Shown here: in pieces, positions 35,184 through 44,462 of the stretch
Layout of the letters: each line of letters begins with the position of its first letter
Numbering within the stretch: the stretch's first letter is position 1
Source: Catellatospora sp. TT07R-123
Lineage (GTDB): Bacteria > Actinomycetota > Actinomycetes > Mycobacteriales > Micromonosporaceae
Assembly: GCF_018327705.1 (NCBI RefSeq)
Contig: NZ_BNEM01000001.1
Location: 3,906,001-3,970,000, forward strand
DNA length: 64,000 bases
Direction of reading: 5' to 3'
Position numbers and translations under genes: made by a program
The notes under the pieces: generated by a model
The model's input: only the letters and a program-made list of their open reading frames with translations
What the model was told of the DNA's origin: nothing
Databases searched by the model: none

Positions 35184-35312
35184 GAGCCCCTCCCAGTGTC
35201 ACGACTTACCCAGACTCTATGACCTCCTGGCATCAGCCCAGGTTGTCACGCCAGCGATCGCCTCATGCGCGCTTGGACAGAAGTCGCGCCAATGTGCGGT
35301 AGACATGCGAGT
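35184..35312. other. Left flank of the AAA/DUF4276 island
   Basis: These 129 bases hold the M1 peptidase promoter region and the 3' side of the island. No repeat matching the right flank is apparent by eye. No gene is seen. Confidence 0.4.
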
Positions 35313-35987
35313 TTAGGAGGGCTCAGGTGTCGTCAGAGTAGTGAGCCACTGGTCGAAATGAGGGCAGTCGGCACGGAGTGCCTCAACGGAATGCCCCCGA
35401 AGTGAAGCCGGACCGTCCGTGGTTTTCAAGTATTTGCGACGCAGATGGCGTTCGAACAAGCGCTCAAGGCGCTTCGATGGGGCCGTCTGCTGGCTTCCGT
35501 TGACCAACTCCGGGCCGCCCGCTTGATCAACCATGTTTTGAATCGCTACACGCAGGGCCAGCGGTTCGGCATGGGCACGCATGCTCGACAGAACCCAGGC
35601 CTCGATCTCGTGAAGGACCAAAAAGGGAACAAATCGACGATCCCCGATGGCCGCCGCCAGCTCGGTCTCGACGTACCGGACGGCACTGTAAGGGTCGCGC
35701 TGACGTGCTCGTTCCCGCATACCTGGCGCATCAGATGGAAATGCGTAGTAGTCGAAGATCGTCGTTACCCTGTCCAGTGTCGGATCTCGTAACAGGTGGC
35801 GGAGCATCGGCTCGATCCGGTTCCAGGAGCTGACTCCGCCCCGCCCGGCTGGAGCGGAGCCTTGGCGCCTGGTGATCAGGATGTTGTAGCTCGCCTGGAT
35901 CTGCAGCCCTTCGAGGTATGGCAGCAACAGATCCCGCAAAACCAGCTCCTCGGTCTGACCCTCGATCAGCACATGGACGCGTCGCAC
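35313..35987 (-). CDS. DUF4276 family protein (Toprim-like, putative nuclease partner)
   Basis: This 224-residue protein starts at GTG 35987, nine bases after the ATPase gene. It opens with HVLIEGQTEELVL (Glu 9, EGxTEE), then TTIFDYYAFP (Asp 79), then HEIEAWVL (126-133). These conserved acidic positions are spaced like Toprim-type metal sites in RloB/DUF4276 proteins, so a nuclease or RNA-directed activity is plausible. DUF4276 is often encoded beside an AAA ATPase, as here. Codon use is less GC-biased than the neighbours, pointing to horizontal gain. Function is inferred. Confidence 0.8.
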   Translation of the reverse strand: MRRVHVLIEGQTEELVLRDLLLPYLEGLQIQASYNILITRRQGSAPAGRGGVSSWNRIEPMLRHLLRDPTLDRVTTIFDYYAFPSDAPGMRERARQRDPYSAVRYVETELAAAIGDRRFVPFLVLHEIEAWVLSSMRAHAEPLALRVAIQNMVDQAGGPELVNGSQQTAPSKRLERLFERHLRRKYLKTTDGPASLRGHSVEALRADCPHFDQWLTTLTTPEPS

Positions 35988-35996
35988 TCGGGCAGC

Positions 35997-37061
35997 CTAC
36001 GGGTTCTCTCGCATCGGTCTGCCACCGATGAGGTTCGACTGCCACAACTCGCCGAGGGTGTACTCCTCCAACCAACTGCTCAATTTGGCGGCCTCTGGCC
36101 GATGGAACACCGATGCGCCCCTCTCACGATCGACGACGACGACATCGGTCAACGCGAACTGCTCAAGAAGCGCAATCGACTGCGTAGCGATCACGACCTG
36201 CCGGTCATCGGGCAAACCGCGGATCAGGTCCACGAACTGTGCCACTGCGAAAGGATGCATGCCGAGTTCTGGCTCGTCCAGCACCACCAGCCGCGGCACC
36301 GCCGGATGAAGCAGCAGGGTAGCCAGGCAGACGAAACGCAATGTGCCGTCTGACATTTGGTGGACCCCATAGACAGCGTCGGAGCCCACCTCGCGCCACC
36401 GAAGCCTGATCAAATCGTTGCGCGTGTCCGGTTGCAGGACGAAATCCTGGAAGAATGGCGCCACCAGGCGGACAGCGTCAACGACACGGCCATACGCTGC
36501 CTTATCCAGCTGCCTCAAAGACCAGAGGACTGCCGCAAGATTACCCCCGTCGGGGCTGATCGCGAGATTGTCAGCAGTCGGCACAGGCATCCTCACCTGT
36601 GCGTCTCGGCCGGTGTTGTTGAAATGAAACACACGACAGCCTGCCAGCGCCTCGCGAAGCCACACGGAGCGGTCGTCGCTGAGTAGGGCGGTTGCCTCAT
36701 GCGCATTGACCGGCAGCACGCTAGGCCCTTTCCGATCGACCAGCCGCTCATCCTCGATGACAAGGCGATCGTCGGCGGTCTTCCCGAAAGAAGCCCCATA
36801 TGAGGTGGCGTCTGCGCGGGCCGTCAAGCTGGGCCGCTTCATGTCGCGTCGCGTGAGCGCTGATGCCCCACCACCGCTGGCGACAGCCTCACTGAACCTC
36901 CCTTCGGCAAGCCTGCTGAAGAGTTCCAGCACTCGCAGAAAGTTGCTCTTGCCAGCACCGTTAGCACCGATGAGCACGTTCAGGCGGGTCAGTGTGACCG
37001 TGGCCTGCCTGATTGAGGTGAACCCCGATACCGTCACCTCATCGATCAGCCTTCCGCCCAC
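35997..37061 (-). CDS. AAA family ATPase (SMC/ABC-like, AAA_21 type), partner of DUF4276
   Basis: The protein has 354 residues from GTG 37061, which has GGAGCGGAG upstream; ATG 37100 (367 residues) is an alternative, just after TATATAC. The early VTVSGFTSIRQATVTLTRLNVLIGANGAGKSNFL holds Walker A (about residues 32-39). Then come a central variable helical region, MSDGTLRFVCLATLLLHP (signature-like) and LVVLDEPELGMHP (Walker B with catalytic Glu). ATQSIALLEQF replaces the usual H-loop His with Gln-Ser. These single-domain ATPases dimerise on nucleic acid and control a partner effector. Together with DUF4276 it is a candidate anti-phage module. Confidence 0.85.
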   Translation of the reverse strand: MGGRLIDEVTVSGFTSIRQATVTLTRLNVLIGANGAGKSNFLRVLELFSRLAEGRFSEAVASGGGASALTRRDMKRPSLTARADATSYGASFGKTADDRLVIEDERLVDRKGPSVLPVNAHEATALLSDDRSVWLREALAGCRVFHFNNTGRDAQVRMPVPTADNLAISPDGGNLAAVLWSLRQLDKAAYGRVVDAVRLVAPFFQDFVLQPDTRNDLIRLRWREVGSDAVYGVHQMSDGTLRFVCLATLLLHPAVPRLVVLDEPELGMHPFAVAQFVDLIRGLPDDRQVVIATQSIALLEQFALTDVVVVDRERGASVFHRPEAAKLSSWLEEYTLGELWQSNLIGGRPMRENP

Positions 37062-37234
37062 ACCAACTCCGCTCCACGCCGCCACCGTTGCCCCGGTCAT
37101 TTTGTATATACATTCTGACCGGAGCCCTCCGGTAAACCTCAAGGCAGGGGCGTGCTTCACACAAAGCAGGCGGTCCGCAGACTGAGCTACAGCAATACAA
37201 ACTCGCTTTACAACAGCCGCACCCGCGCACAGCC
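37062..37234. other. Right flank of the island: promoter and tRNA-like fragment
   Basis: On the minus strand, TGTATATAC (about 37103-37111) is a good -10 candidate for the island, immediately upstream of ATG 37100. Further upstream, TGCTGTAGCTCAGTCTGCGG (about 37174-37193 on the complement) followed by CCGCCTGCTTTGTGTGAAGC resembles the D-arm and anticodon-arm side of a tRNA. It lacks a proper acceptor stem and T-arm. It may be a broken tRNA left by island integration, or chance. Confidence 0.35.
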
Positions 37235-38383
37235 TCAGCGGTCCAGCATCAGGCCGACCTTCTGGAACTCCTTCAGGTCGCGGTAGCCGCACTTGGCCAT
37301 GGCGCGCTTGAGGCCGCCGAACAGGTTGAGCAGGCCGTCGGGGTCGGTGGCGGGCCCGAACAGCACCTCCTCCAGCGAGCCCATCGGCTCGCGGGTGAAC
37401 CCGATCGAGCCGCGCGGCAGCTTCGGGTGGCTGGCCGACCCGTGCCACCACAGGCCGCCGCCGGGCGCACCCTCGGCCAGCGACAGCGGGGCGCCGAGCA
37501 TGACCGCGTCGGCGCCGCAGCCCAGGGCCTTGGCGATGTCGCCGGAGGTGTGCAGGTCGCCGTCGGCGATGAGGTGGACGTACCGGCCGCCGGTCTCGTC
37601 GAGGTAGTCGCGGCGGGCCGCGGCCGCGTCGGCGATCGCGGTGGCCATCGGCACCCGGATGCCCAGCACGGTGTCCGTGGTGGACAGGTGGTCGGCGCCG
37701 ATGCCGACGATGACGCCGGCCGCGCCGGTGCGCATCAGGTGCAGCGCGGTCTGGTAGTTCGTGCAGCCGCCGACGACGACCGGCAGGTCCAGGTCGGCGA
37801 TGAACTCCTTGAGGTTCAGCGGCTCGTCCACGGTCGACACGTGCTCGGCCGACACGATGGTGCCCTGGATGAACAGCAGGTCCACCCCGGCGTCGAGGAT
37901 GACCGGGGCGAGCGCCAGCGTGTGCTGCGGCGACACGCGTACGGCGACGGTGACGCCGCCGCCCGACTTCGCGGCCAGGTCGCGCATCTCCCGGACGCGC
38001 TCGGCGATCAGCTCCGGCTTGATCGGCTCGGCGGCGTAGAGCTGCTGGAGCCGGCCGGTCATGTTCTCGTCGTCGCCCTCGCCCGCGGCGTGCGCCAGCT
38101 CGGCGAGCAGCTTGCCGGGGTCCTCGTACCGGGTCCACAGGCCCTCGACGTTGAGGACGCCGAGGCCGCCGAGGCGGCCCAGCGCGACGGCGCCGGCCGG
38201 GCTCATGGTGGCGTCGGACGGGTGGGCCACGCACGGGATGGCGAAGCGGTACGCGTCGAGCTGCCAGTTCGTGGAGACGTCGTCCACGTCCCGGGTGCGA
38301 CGTGTCGGCACGATGGCGATGTCATCGAGGTGGTAGCCGCGCTGCGCGGTCTTGCCCAGGCCGATCTCGACGATGTCTCGCAC
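37235..38383 (-). CDS. guaB3: GuaB3 family IMP dehydrogenase-related protein
   Basis: This 382-residue TIM-barrel protein belongs to the GuaB3 branch: MRDIVEIGLGKTAQRGYHLDDI near the start, no CBS domains, LIADGDLHTSGDIAKALGCGADAVMLG and GSIGFTREPMGSLEEVLFGP near the end. The loop where IMPDH has its catalytic Cys reads GIGADHLSTTDTVLG with no Cys. This appears to be a family trait, so the reaction of actinobacterial GuaB3 is uncertain. Mycobacteria place guaB3 between choD and guaB2; here the AAA/DUF4276 island lies on one side and no guaB2 on the other. Confidence 0.92.
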   Translation of the reverse strand: MRDIVEIGLGKTAQRGYHLDDIAIVPTRRTRDVDDVSTNWQLDAYRFAIPCVAHPSDATMSPAGAVALGRLGGLGVLNVEGLWTRYEDPGKLLAELAHAAGEGDDENMTGRLQQLYAAEPIKPELIAERVREMRDLAAKSGGGVTVAVRVSPQHTLALAPVILDAGVDLLFIQGTIVSAEHVSTVDEPLNLKEFIADLDLPVVVGGCTNYQTALHLMRTGAAGVIVGIGADHLSTTDTVLGIRVPMATAIADAAAARRDYLDETGGRYVHLIADGDLHTSGDIAKALGCGADAVMLGAPLSLAEGAPGGGLWWHGSASHPKLPRGSIGFTREPMGSLEEVLFGPATDPDGLLNLFGGLKRAMAKCGYRDLKEFQKVGLMLDR

Positions 38384-38656
38384 GGGTCTCTCCTCCGCGG
38401 TTCAGTTGAACAAACGCTACCGCGAGGCCGGTTCGCCGGGCACGAGCAGGACGGTCGTCGCCGGTGCGGCCTGGTGGAGTCTCGCGGGCAGGCCCCGTCG
38501 CCCCGACCGCCGACGCGAACCGGACGATCGCGCGACAACGGGACGACTGCATGCTACCCGCGCGCTGACCTGCGCCGGACGATCCCGGACAGGCTGTCGG
38601 GAAGCGGGCCTGTGTCTGCGCCCCCACTGCCGCGTGCGGGAGACTAACGTGAAGGG
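38384..38656. other. Intergenic region between divergent guaB3 and DUF5319 genes
   Basis: These 273 bases must hold two promoters. In many actinomycetes guaB2 and a sigma factor gene lie in this stretch, but neither they nor recognisable fragments are seen. No strong inverted repeat is visible. Confidence 0.45.
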
Positions 38657-39034
38657 GTGCACGACGAGCCCATTGACCCGTTCCACGGCGATCCGGCCGA
38701 CCCCACGGCGGGGCTGGAGGACCCCGAGGGCGACGCGTACGGCGAACTCTCGACGCAGGAACGCGCCGACCTCCTGGCCGATCTGGCCGAGCTGGAGGTC
38801 TACCAGGTGCTGCTGTCCCCCAAGGGCATCCGGGGTCTCGTCGTCGACTGCGAGGACTGCCGCGAGCCGCACTACTTCGACTGGGACCTGCTCCGCGGCA
38901 ACCTGCGCCACCTGCTCGACTCCGGCCGCCCGCGGGTGCACGAGCCGGCCTACGACCCGGACCCCGATCACTACGTGACCTGGGAGTACGCGCGCGGCTA
39001 CGCCGACGCCGTCGACGACATGGTCGAGGACTGA
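38657..39034 (+). CDS. DUF5319 family protein
   Basis: This 125-residue acidic protein starts at GTG 38657 with AAGGGG just upstream. The core is ERADLLADLAELEVYQVLLSPKGIRGLVVDCEDC, then EPHYFDWDLLRGNLRHLLDSG and VTWEYARGYADAVDD. The C-x2-C (CEDC) pair may be a half metal site. The family is actinobacterial and regularly sits among guaB, whiB and bldM-type genes. Its function is unknown. Confidence 0.85.
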   Translation: MHDEPIDPFHGDPADPTAGLEDPEGDAYGELSTQERADLLADLAELEVYQVLLSPKGIRGLVVDCEDCREPHYFDWDLLRGNLRHLLDSGRPRVHEPAYDPDPDHYVTWEYARGYADAVDDMVED

Positions 39035-39100
39035 GATCTTCTCCACCCGCCGGCCGGGTTTAGGCGGGGCGGCGGCGGGTAGAGCGGCGGGGTGGTCCCC

Positions 39101-39871
39101 TCAGAACACCAGTCCGGCCCGGAATCCCGCCGCCACCGCGTGGGCGCGGTCACGCGCGCCCAGCTTGCGGAACAGCCGGCGGGCGTGGGTCTTGACGGTG
39201 TCCTCGGACACGAACAGGTCGCGGCCGATCTCGGCGTTGCTCTGGCCGTCGGCCATACCGCGCAGCACCTGGAGTTCGCGCTCGGTGAGGGTGACCGAGC
39301 GCGCCGGGCGGGCCGAGGGCACCATCTGCTCGGTGGCCAGGTCTCCACGCTGGGCGGGCACGACCGCGGCAGCGGGCACCCCCAACTGGCGGCCGGGGTA
39401 GGTCCCGGCCGTCGCGGGTCCGGCGGGCAGCGGTCTGACTCCGGTGCGCGCGGCGCCGGCCATCACCCCGGCGACAGCCGGGCGGATCGCCTCGGTGCGC
39501 GCCACGGGTCTGCTGACCAGCAGCAGCGCCTTGGCCGCGGTGCTGACCGGGTCAGGGTCGGTGCCACCGATGAGGCCGCGGGCCCCGGCCCGGATGGCCG
39601 CCTGCGCGGCGGCCGGTTCCTCCGGGCCGAACAGCACCAGCTGGGCATGCGGCACCGCCGCGAGCACCTTTCGGGTGAACCCGACGGTGTCGGGGCGGGT
39701 CAGCGCGGTGTCGGCGAGCACGATCCCGGCCGGGAACGTGGCCAACTGCGCTATCGCCTCGGTGGCACTGGTCGCGGTACGCACCCCGGCGGCTATCCCC
39801 AGCCGCTCGGCGCAGGTCGCGATCGTGGCCGCGGCCATGGTGGTGCGTACGCAAACGAGGACGGTCTGCAC
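39101..39871 (-). CDS. BldM-like LuxR-family regulator with degenerate receiver
   Basis: This 256-residue regulator begins at GTG 39871, with AGGAGAGAGGGGG upstream. The C-terminal LuxR domain (LTERELQVLRGMADGQSNAEIGRDLF, EDTVKTHARRLFRKLGARDRAHAVA) closely matches my memory of Streptomyces BldM. The N-terminal receiver is atypical: the acidic pair is replaced by Val-Arg (VCVRTT), the phospho-site region is VLADTAL, and the conserved Lys is Gly (GLIGGTD). Phosphorylation is therefore unlikely. A Pro/Ala linker of ~55 residues precedes the DNA-binding part, longer than in BldM. It is divergent from a whiB gene, so a developmental role is likely. Confidence 0.82.
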   Translation of the reverse strand: MQTVLVCVRTTMAAATIATCAERLGIAAGVRTATSATEAIAQLATFPAGIVLADTALTRPDTVGFTRKVLAAVPHAQLVLFGPEEPAAAQAAIRAGARGLIGGTDPDPVSTAAKALLLVSRPVARTEAIRPAVAGVMAGAARTGVRPLPAGPATAGTYPGRQLGVPAAAVVPAQRGDLATEQMVPSARPARSVTLTERELQVLRGMADGQSNAEIGRDLFVSEDTVKTHARRLFRKLGARDRAHAVAAGFRAGLVF

Positions 39872-40072
39872 GGTGATCCCCCTCTCTCCTGCGAAGAAGA
39901 CCACGAGACACCCAGATCATTACGCACTTTCCGGGGATTCCGTCGAAAACTCTGTCCAGCACTACCTGATCATCCACTCGATGACGACAAGTGGACGTAC
40001 GAGGAGTAACGTGCTGACGTTGTCCCAAATCTCTTCGCTTGACCTCAAGCCTCCCATCCCCTAGGAGGTCAG

Positions 40073-40447
40073 ATGGCCCACTTCCGCAGACTCCCCGGTC
40101 CGATAGCCGACGTTTGGGATTGGCAGCATCACGGCGCGTGCAGAGGGCGTGACAGCCTGCAATTCTTCCACCCTGATGGTGAGCGGGGCTCATCTAGGGG
40201 GCGCCGCGAGTCCGCCGCCAAGAAGGTGTGCGGCTCCTGTCCCGTGCGCGCCGAGTGCGCCGCGCACGCCCTCACCACCCGCGAGCCGTACGGCGTGTGG
40301 GGCGGTTTCACCGAACACGAGCGGCACCGCCTGTTGCAGATCGGCTGGCGCGACGTCGCCGACCGCTGCGGTGCCCGCGTCGACGTCGAGCGCCTCGAAG
40401 CACGGCTGGAGCCCGAGCTCTCGGCCGCGGTCGCGGCCGGCCGGTGA
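40073..40447 (+). CDS. WhiB-family transcriptional regulator
   Basis: This 124-residue protein starts at ATG 40073, after AGGAGG by five bases. It has the four Cys of the WhiB iron-sulfur cluster: Cys 23, then CGSC (53 and 56) and Cys 62. The GVWGGF turn and a basic C-terminal region follow. WhiB proteins bind a 4Fe-4S cluster and the primary sigma factor. Some work directly with BldM in Streptomyces, and here the two genes are divergent with 201 bases between them. Which Wbl subfamily it belongs to is not certain. Confidence 0.93.
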   Translation: MAHFRRLPGPIADVWDWQHHGACRGRDSLQFFHPDGERGSSRGRRESAAKKVCGSCPVRAECAAHALTTREPYGVWGGFTEHERHRLLQIGWRDVADRCGARVDVERLEARLEPELSAAVAAGR

Positions 40448-40459
40448 CATCCGCAGCGC

Positions 40460-42022
40460 TCAGTGCACCTGCACGCTGATCGTGTGCCAGCCCTGGGCGC
40501 CGTCCGGGAACGGATCGGCGCGGTCCTCCGGCTGTAGCGCACCGGTCGCGTCGGCCGCCCGGACCGAGATGGTGTGGGTGCCGGGCGTCGCCTTCCACGG
40601 GATCGTCCACTGCCGCCAGGTGTCGGGTCCGACGGTTCCGGCCAGCGTGGCGGGCTCCCACGGACCCTCGTCCACGCGCACCTCGACCACGGAGACGCCC
40701 CGGTGCTGCGCCCAGGCCACCCCGCCGATCACGGTGTCGCCGGGGGAGACCGCGCCGAACGCCTTGGGGGTGTCGATCCGCGACTCCGTCTTGATCGGCC
40801 CCTGCGCCGCCCAGCCCTTGCGCACCCAGTACGCGTCGAAGTCGGCGAAGGAGCTCAGCTCCATCTCCGTGATCCACTTGCAGGCGCTGACGTAGCCGTA
40901 CAGGCCGGGCACGACCATGCGGACCGGGAAGCCGTGCTCGACCGGCAGCGGCTCGCCGTTCATCGCGAACACCAGCAACGCGTCGCGGCCGTCGCGCAGC
41001 GCCGACGTGGGGGTGCCGCAGGTCCAGCCGTCGGCCGAGCGGCTGACCACCTGGTCGGCGCCGTCGAGCGGACCCGCCTCGTCGAGCAGGTCCTTGACCC
41101 GTACGCCCAGCCAGCGGGCATTGCCGACCAGGTCGCCGCCGACCTCGTTGGAGACGCAGGTCAGCGTGACGTACCGCTCGACGGTCGGCCGGGCCATCAG
41201 CTGCTGGAGGGTCAGCTCCATCGGCCGGGCCACCCGCCCGTGGATGCGCAGCCGCCACGAGTCCGGGTCGACCTGCGGCACCACCAGCGCGGTGTCGATG
41301 CGGTAGAAGGCCTCGTTGCTCGTGACGTACGGCGACAGCCCCGCCGCGGGCGGGTCCACGTTCGCGGGCAGGGCCGGGGCCGGGTTCTGCGGCGTCGGCA
41401 GGGTGAGCTGCGCCCGCGCCTCCTGCACCCCGCGCCGGGCCGACAGCGTACGGCCCAGGAATCCGGCCACCACGGCGCCGCCCGCGCCGAGCAGCGCGAA
41501 CCGCAGGAACCGCCGCCGGGCGGCGTCGTCGGAGGGGTCGGCGCCGGTCACCTCGGCCGCGCGCAGCAGCCAGTGCAGCACCGCGATCGCGGCGGCCGAG
41601 CCGACGACGGTGGGCAGCAGCGCCAGCGGGCCCGCGTTGGGCCGGGTCACCGCCGCGGCCACCCCGAGCAGGGCGAACAGTCCGATCCCGGCGACACCCC
41701 AGCGGAAGTCGCGCCGCGCCAGCAGGCCCACCACGGCCGCGAAGGCGGCCAGCAGGAGCACGGTGCCGGTGAGCAGCGCGACCTTGTCGTTCGTCCCGAA
41801 CAACTGGATCGCGACGTGCTTGACCGCCTCCGGGGTCGCGTCGACGACCGCCCCGCCCACCGCTATCAGCGGTGAGGTGCGCGGGCCGGTGAACACCGCC
41901 ACCAGCTCCGCCACGCCCAGCGCCACCGCCGCCGACACCACACCCGCGGCCATCGCCCGTACCCGAGTCGTCACGACCACAGTCTGCTCGCCCCGGCGCC
42001 TGCCGACCATGACCGAACGCAT
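40460..42022 (-). CDS. Membrane-anchored molybdopterin-dependent oxidoreductase (sulfite-oxidase family)
   Basis: This 520-residue protein has four to five N-terminal helices, then a basic segment (RRRFLRFALLGAGG) with another helix. An extracytoplasmic sulfite-oxidase-type molybdopterin domain follows. The Mo-ligand Cys lies in VTLTCVSNEVGGDLVGNARW, with FPVRMVVPGLYGYVSACKWI further on. A C-terminal Mo-co dimerisation domain (residues ~410-520) ends the protein. The fused membrane domain is common in actinobacteria. The donor is unknown; methionine sulfoxide or other S/N-oxides are possible. GTG starts around 41974-41980 are alternatives. Confidence 0.87.
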   Translation of the reverse strand: MRSVMVGRRRGEQTVVVTTRVRAMAAGVVSAAVALGVAELVAVFTGPRTSPLIAVGGAVVDATPEAVKHVAIQLFGTNDKVALLTGTVLLLAAFAAVVGLLARRDFRWGVAGIGLFALLGVAAAVTRPNAGPLALLPTVVGSAAAIAVLHWLLRAAEVTGADPSDDAARRRFLRFALLGAGGAVVAGFLGRTLSARRGVQEARAQLTLPTPQNPAPALPANVDPPAAGLSPYVTSNEAFYRIDTALVVPQVDPDSWRLRIHGRVARPMELTLQQLMARPTVERYVTLTCVSNEVGGDLVGNARWLGVRVKDLLDEAGPLDGADQVVSRSADGWTCGTPTSALRDGRDALLVFAMNGEPLPVEHGFPVRMVVPGLYGYVSACKWITEMELSSFADFDAYWVRKGWAAQGPIKTESRIDTPKAFGAVSPGDTVIGGVAWAQHRGVSVVEVRVDEGPWEPATLAGTVGPDTWRQWTIPWKATPGTHTISVRAADATGALQPEDRADPFPDGAQGWHTISVQVH

Positions 42023-42089
42023 TACCGATCGCTTACCGCCGCCCCGCCGAACGGCCGCAGGGGTTAGAAGTGAAGGGGGCAGAAATCAG

Positions 42090-42133
42090 GAAGGGCACCT
42101 TCTACCTCGCCATGCGATGAGAAGGTGCCCTTC
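42090..42133. terminator. Terminator between groEL and the molybdopterin gene (divergent flank)
   Basis: A perfect 14-bp stem (GAAGGGCACCTTCT) encloses a 16-base loop that itself can form TCGC/GCGA. TTTACC follows on the plus strand and CTGATTTC on the minus strand. It lies 29 bases past the groEL stop. Confidence 0.8.
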
Positions 42134-42161
42134 TTTACCCCCGGCAGGGCCGGGAGCGGGG

Positions 42162-43799
<1,638 letters not shown>

Positions 43800-43820
43800 C
43801 TAATCGTCTCCTTAACGTGA

Positions 43821-43858
43821 CGATGCCCCGGCCCACCACATGGTGCGCCGGGGCATCG
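43821..43858 (-). other. Hairpin between groES and groEL
   Basis: A perfect 12-bp stem (CGATGCCCCGGC) encloses CCACCACATGGTGC, which can extend the helix. There is no T-run. It probably tunes groEL relative to groES or protects the message ends. Confidence 0.6.
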
Positions 43859-43864
43859 CTGAGA

Positions 43865-44173
43865 TCACTTCTCGACGACCGCGAGGACGTCGCGGGCGGA
43901 GAGCAGCAGGTACTCCTCGCCGGCGTACTTGACCTCGGTGCCGCCGTACTTCGAGTAGATGACCTTGTCACCCACCTTGACGTCGACCGGGATGCGGTTG
44001 CCCTTGTCGTCGACGCGGCCGGGGCCGACAGCGAGGACGGTGCCCTCCTGCGGCTTCTCCTTGGCCGTGTCGGGGATCACGAGGCCCGACGCGGTGGTGG
44101 TCTCAGCCTCGTTCGCCTGGACCAGGATCCGGTCCTCGAGCGGCTTGATCGCAACCTTCGTCGCGGTAGTCAC
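43865..44173 (-). CDS. groES: Co-chaperonin GroES
   Basis: This 102-residue cap of the GroEL cavity starts at GTG 44173 ([16 protein letters not shown]), eight bases after GGAGGG; an in-frame ATG at 44179 is too near the ribosome site. The mobile loop is [23 protein letters not shown], and the tail is [17 protein letters not shown]. It is the first gene of groES-groEL, about 125 bases downstream of two CIRCE operators. Confidence 0.97.
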   Translation of the reverse strand: MTTATKVAIKPLEDRILVQANEAETTTASGLVIPDTAKEKPQEGTVLAVGPGRVDDKGNRIPVDVKVGDKVIYSKYGGTEVKYAGEEYLLLSARDVLAVVEK

Positions 44174-44299
44174 GAGCATACCCTCCTGGGGTATAGCCCG
44201 GGTCTCGCGGCACGAGACCCAGGTGTCTGTCTGCTGGTCAGATCACCGCCCGCCAGGTGGCGTCGTCGCGGGTGTCGCCACCGACCGGGCGGTCATGCA

Positions 44300-44326
44300 T
44301 TAGCACTCTGGCAGCCAGGGTGCTAA
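44300..44326. promoter_or_regulatory. CIRCE operator (proximal), HrcA binding site
   Basis: TTAGCACTC-N9-GGGTGCTAA matches the CIRCE consensus with one change in the right arm. It lies between the -10 box and groES, a place where HrcA would block transcription. Confidence 0.92.
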
Positions 44327-44331
44327 CTCGA

Positions 44332-44360
44332 ACACTATGTCGCCGCTAGCACTCAGTCAA
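44332..44360 (-). promoter_or_regulatory. groES promoter (TTGACT-N17-TAGTGT)
   Basis: On the minus strand TTGACT (44360-44355) and TAGTGT (44337-44332) are separated by exactly 17 bases. The -35 lies in the spacer of the distal CIRCE and the -10 sits between the two CIRCE elements. Its position supports repression of a housekeeping-sigma promoter by HrcA. Confidence 0.8.
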
Positions 44361-44372
44361 GGAGAGTGCTAG
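44346..44372. promoter_or_regulatory. CIRCE operator (distal), HrcA binding site
   Basis: CTAGCACTC-N9-GAGTGCTAG is a perfect inverted repeat with the canonical nine-base spacer. It overlaps the groES -35 element. Confidence 0.95.
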
Positions 44373-44462
44373 TCGCCACGTCGGCCAACTTACCCCGTCC
44401 CCTACGTGAACACCGGGGATATCGGGATCTCCGCACGTGCGCCGCCCGCGTAGGGTGCGGCC

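Noticed and set aside
35313..37061. Toxin-antitoxin pair
   Set aside because: Both proteins are large and one is an SMC-like ATPase; the ATPase/Toprim-like pairing fits a defence module better.
37150..37195. A functional tRNA gene
   Set aside because: No acceptor stem, T-arm or CCA-proximal end can be paired; kept only as a tRNA-like fragment.
35997..38234. A 745-codon version of the AAA ATPase
   Set aside because: The upstream extension is antisense-like sequence in the guaB3 gene; the real start is near 37061-37100.
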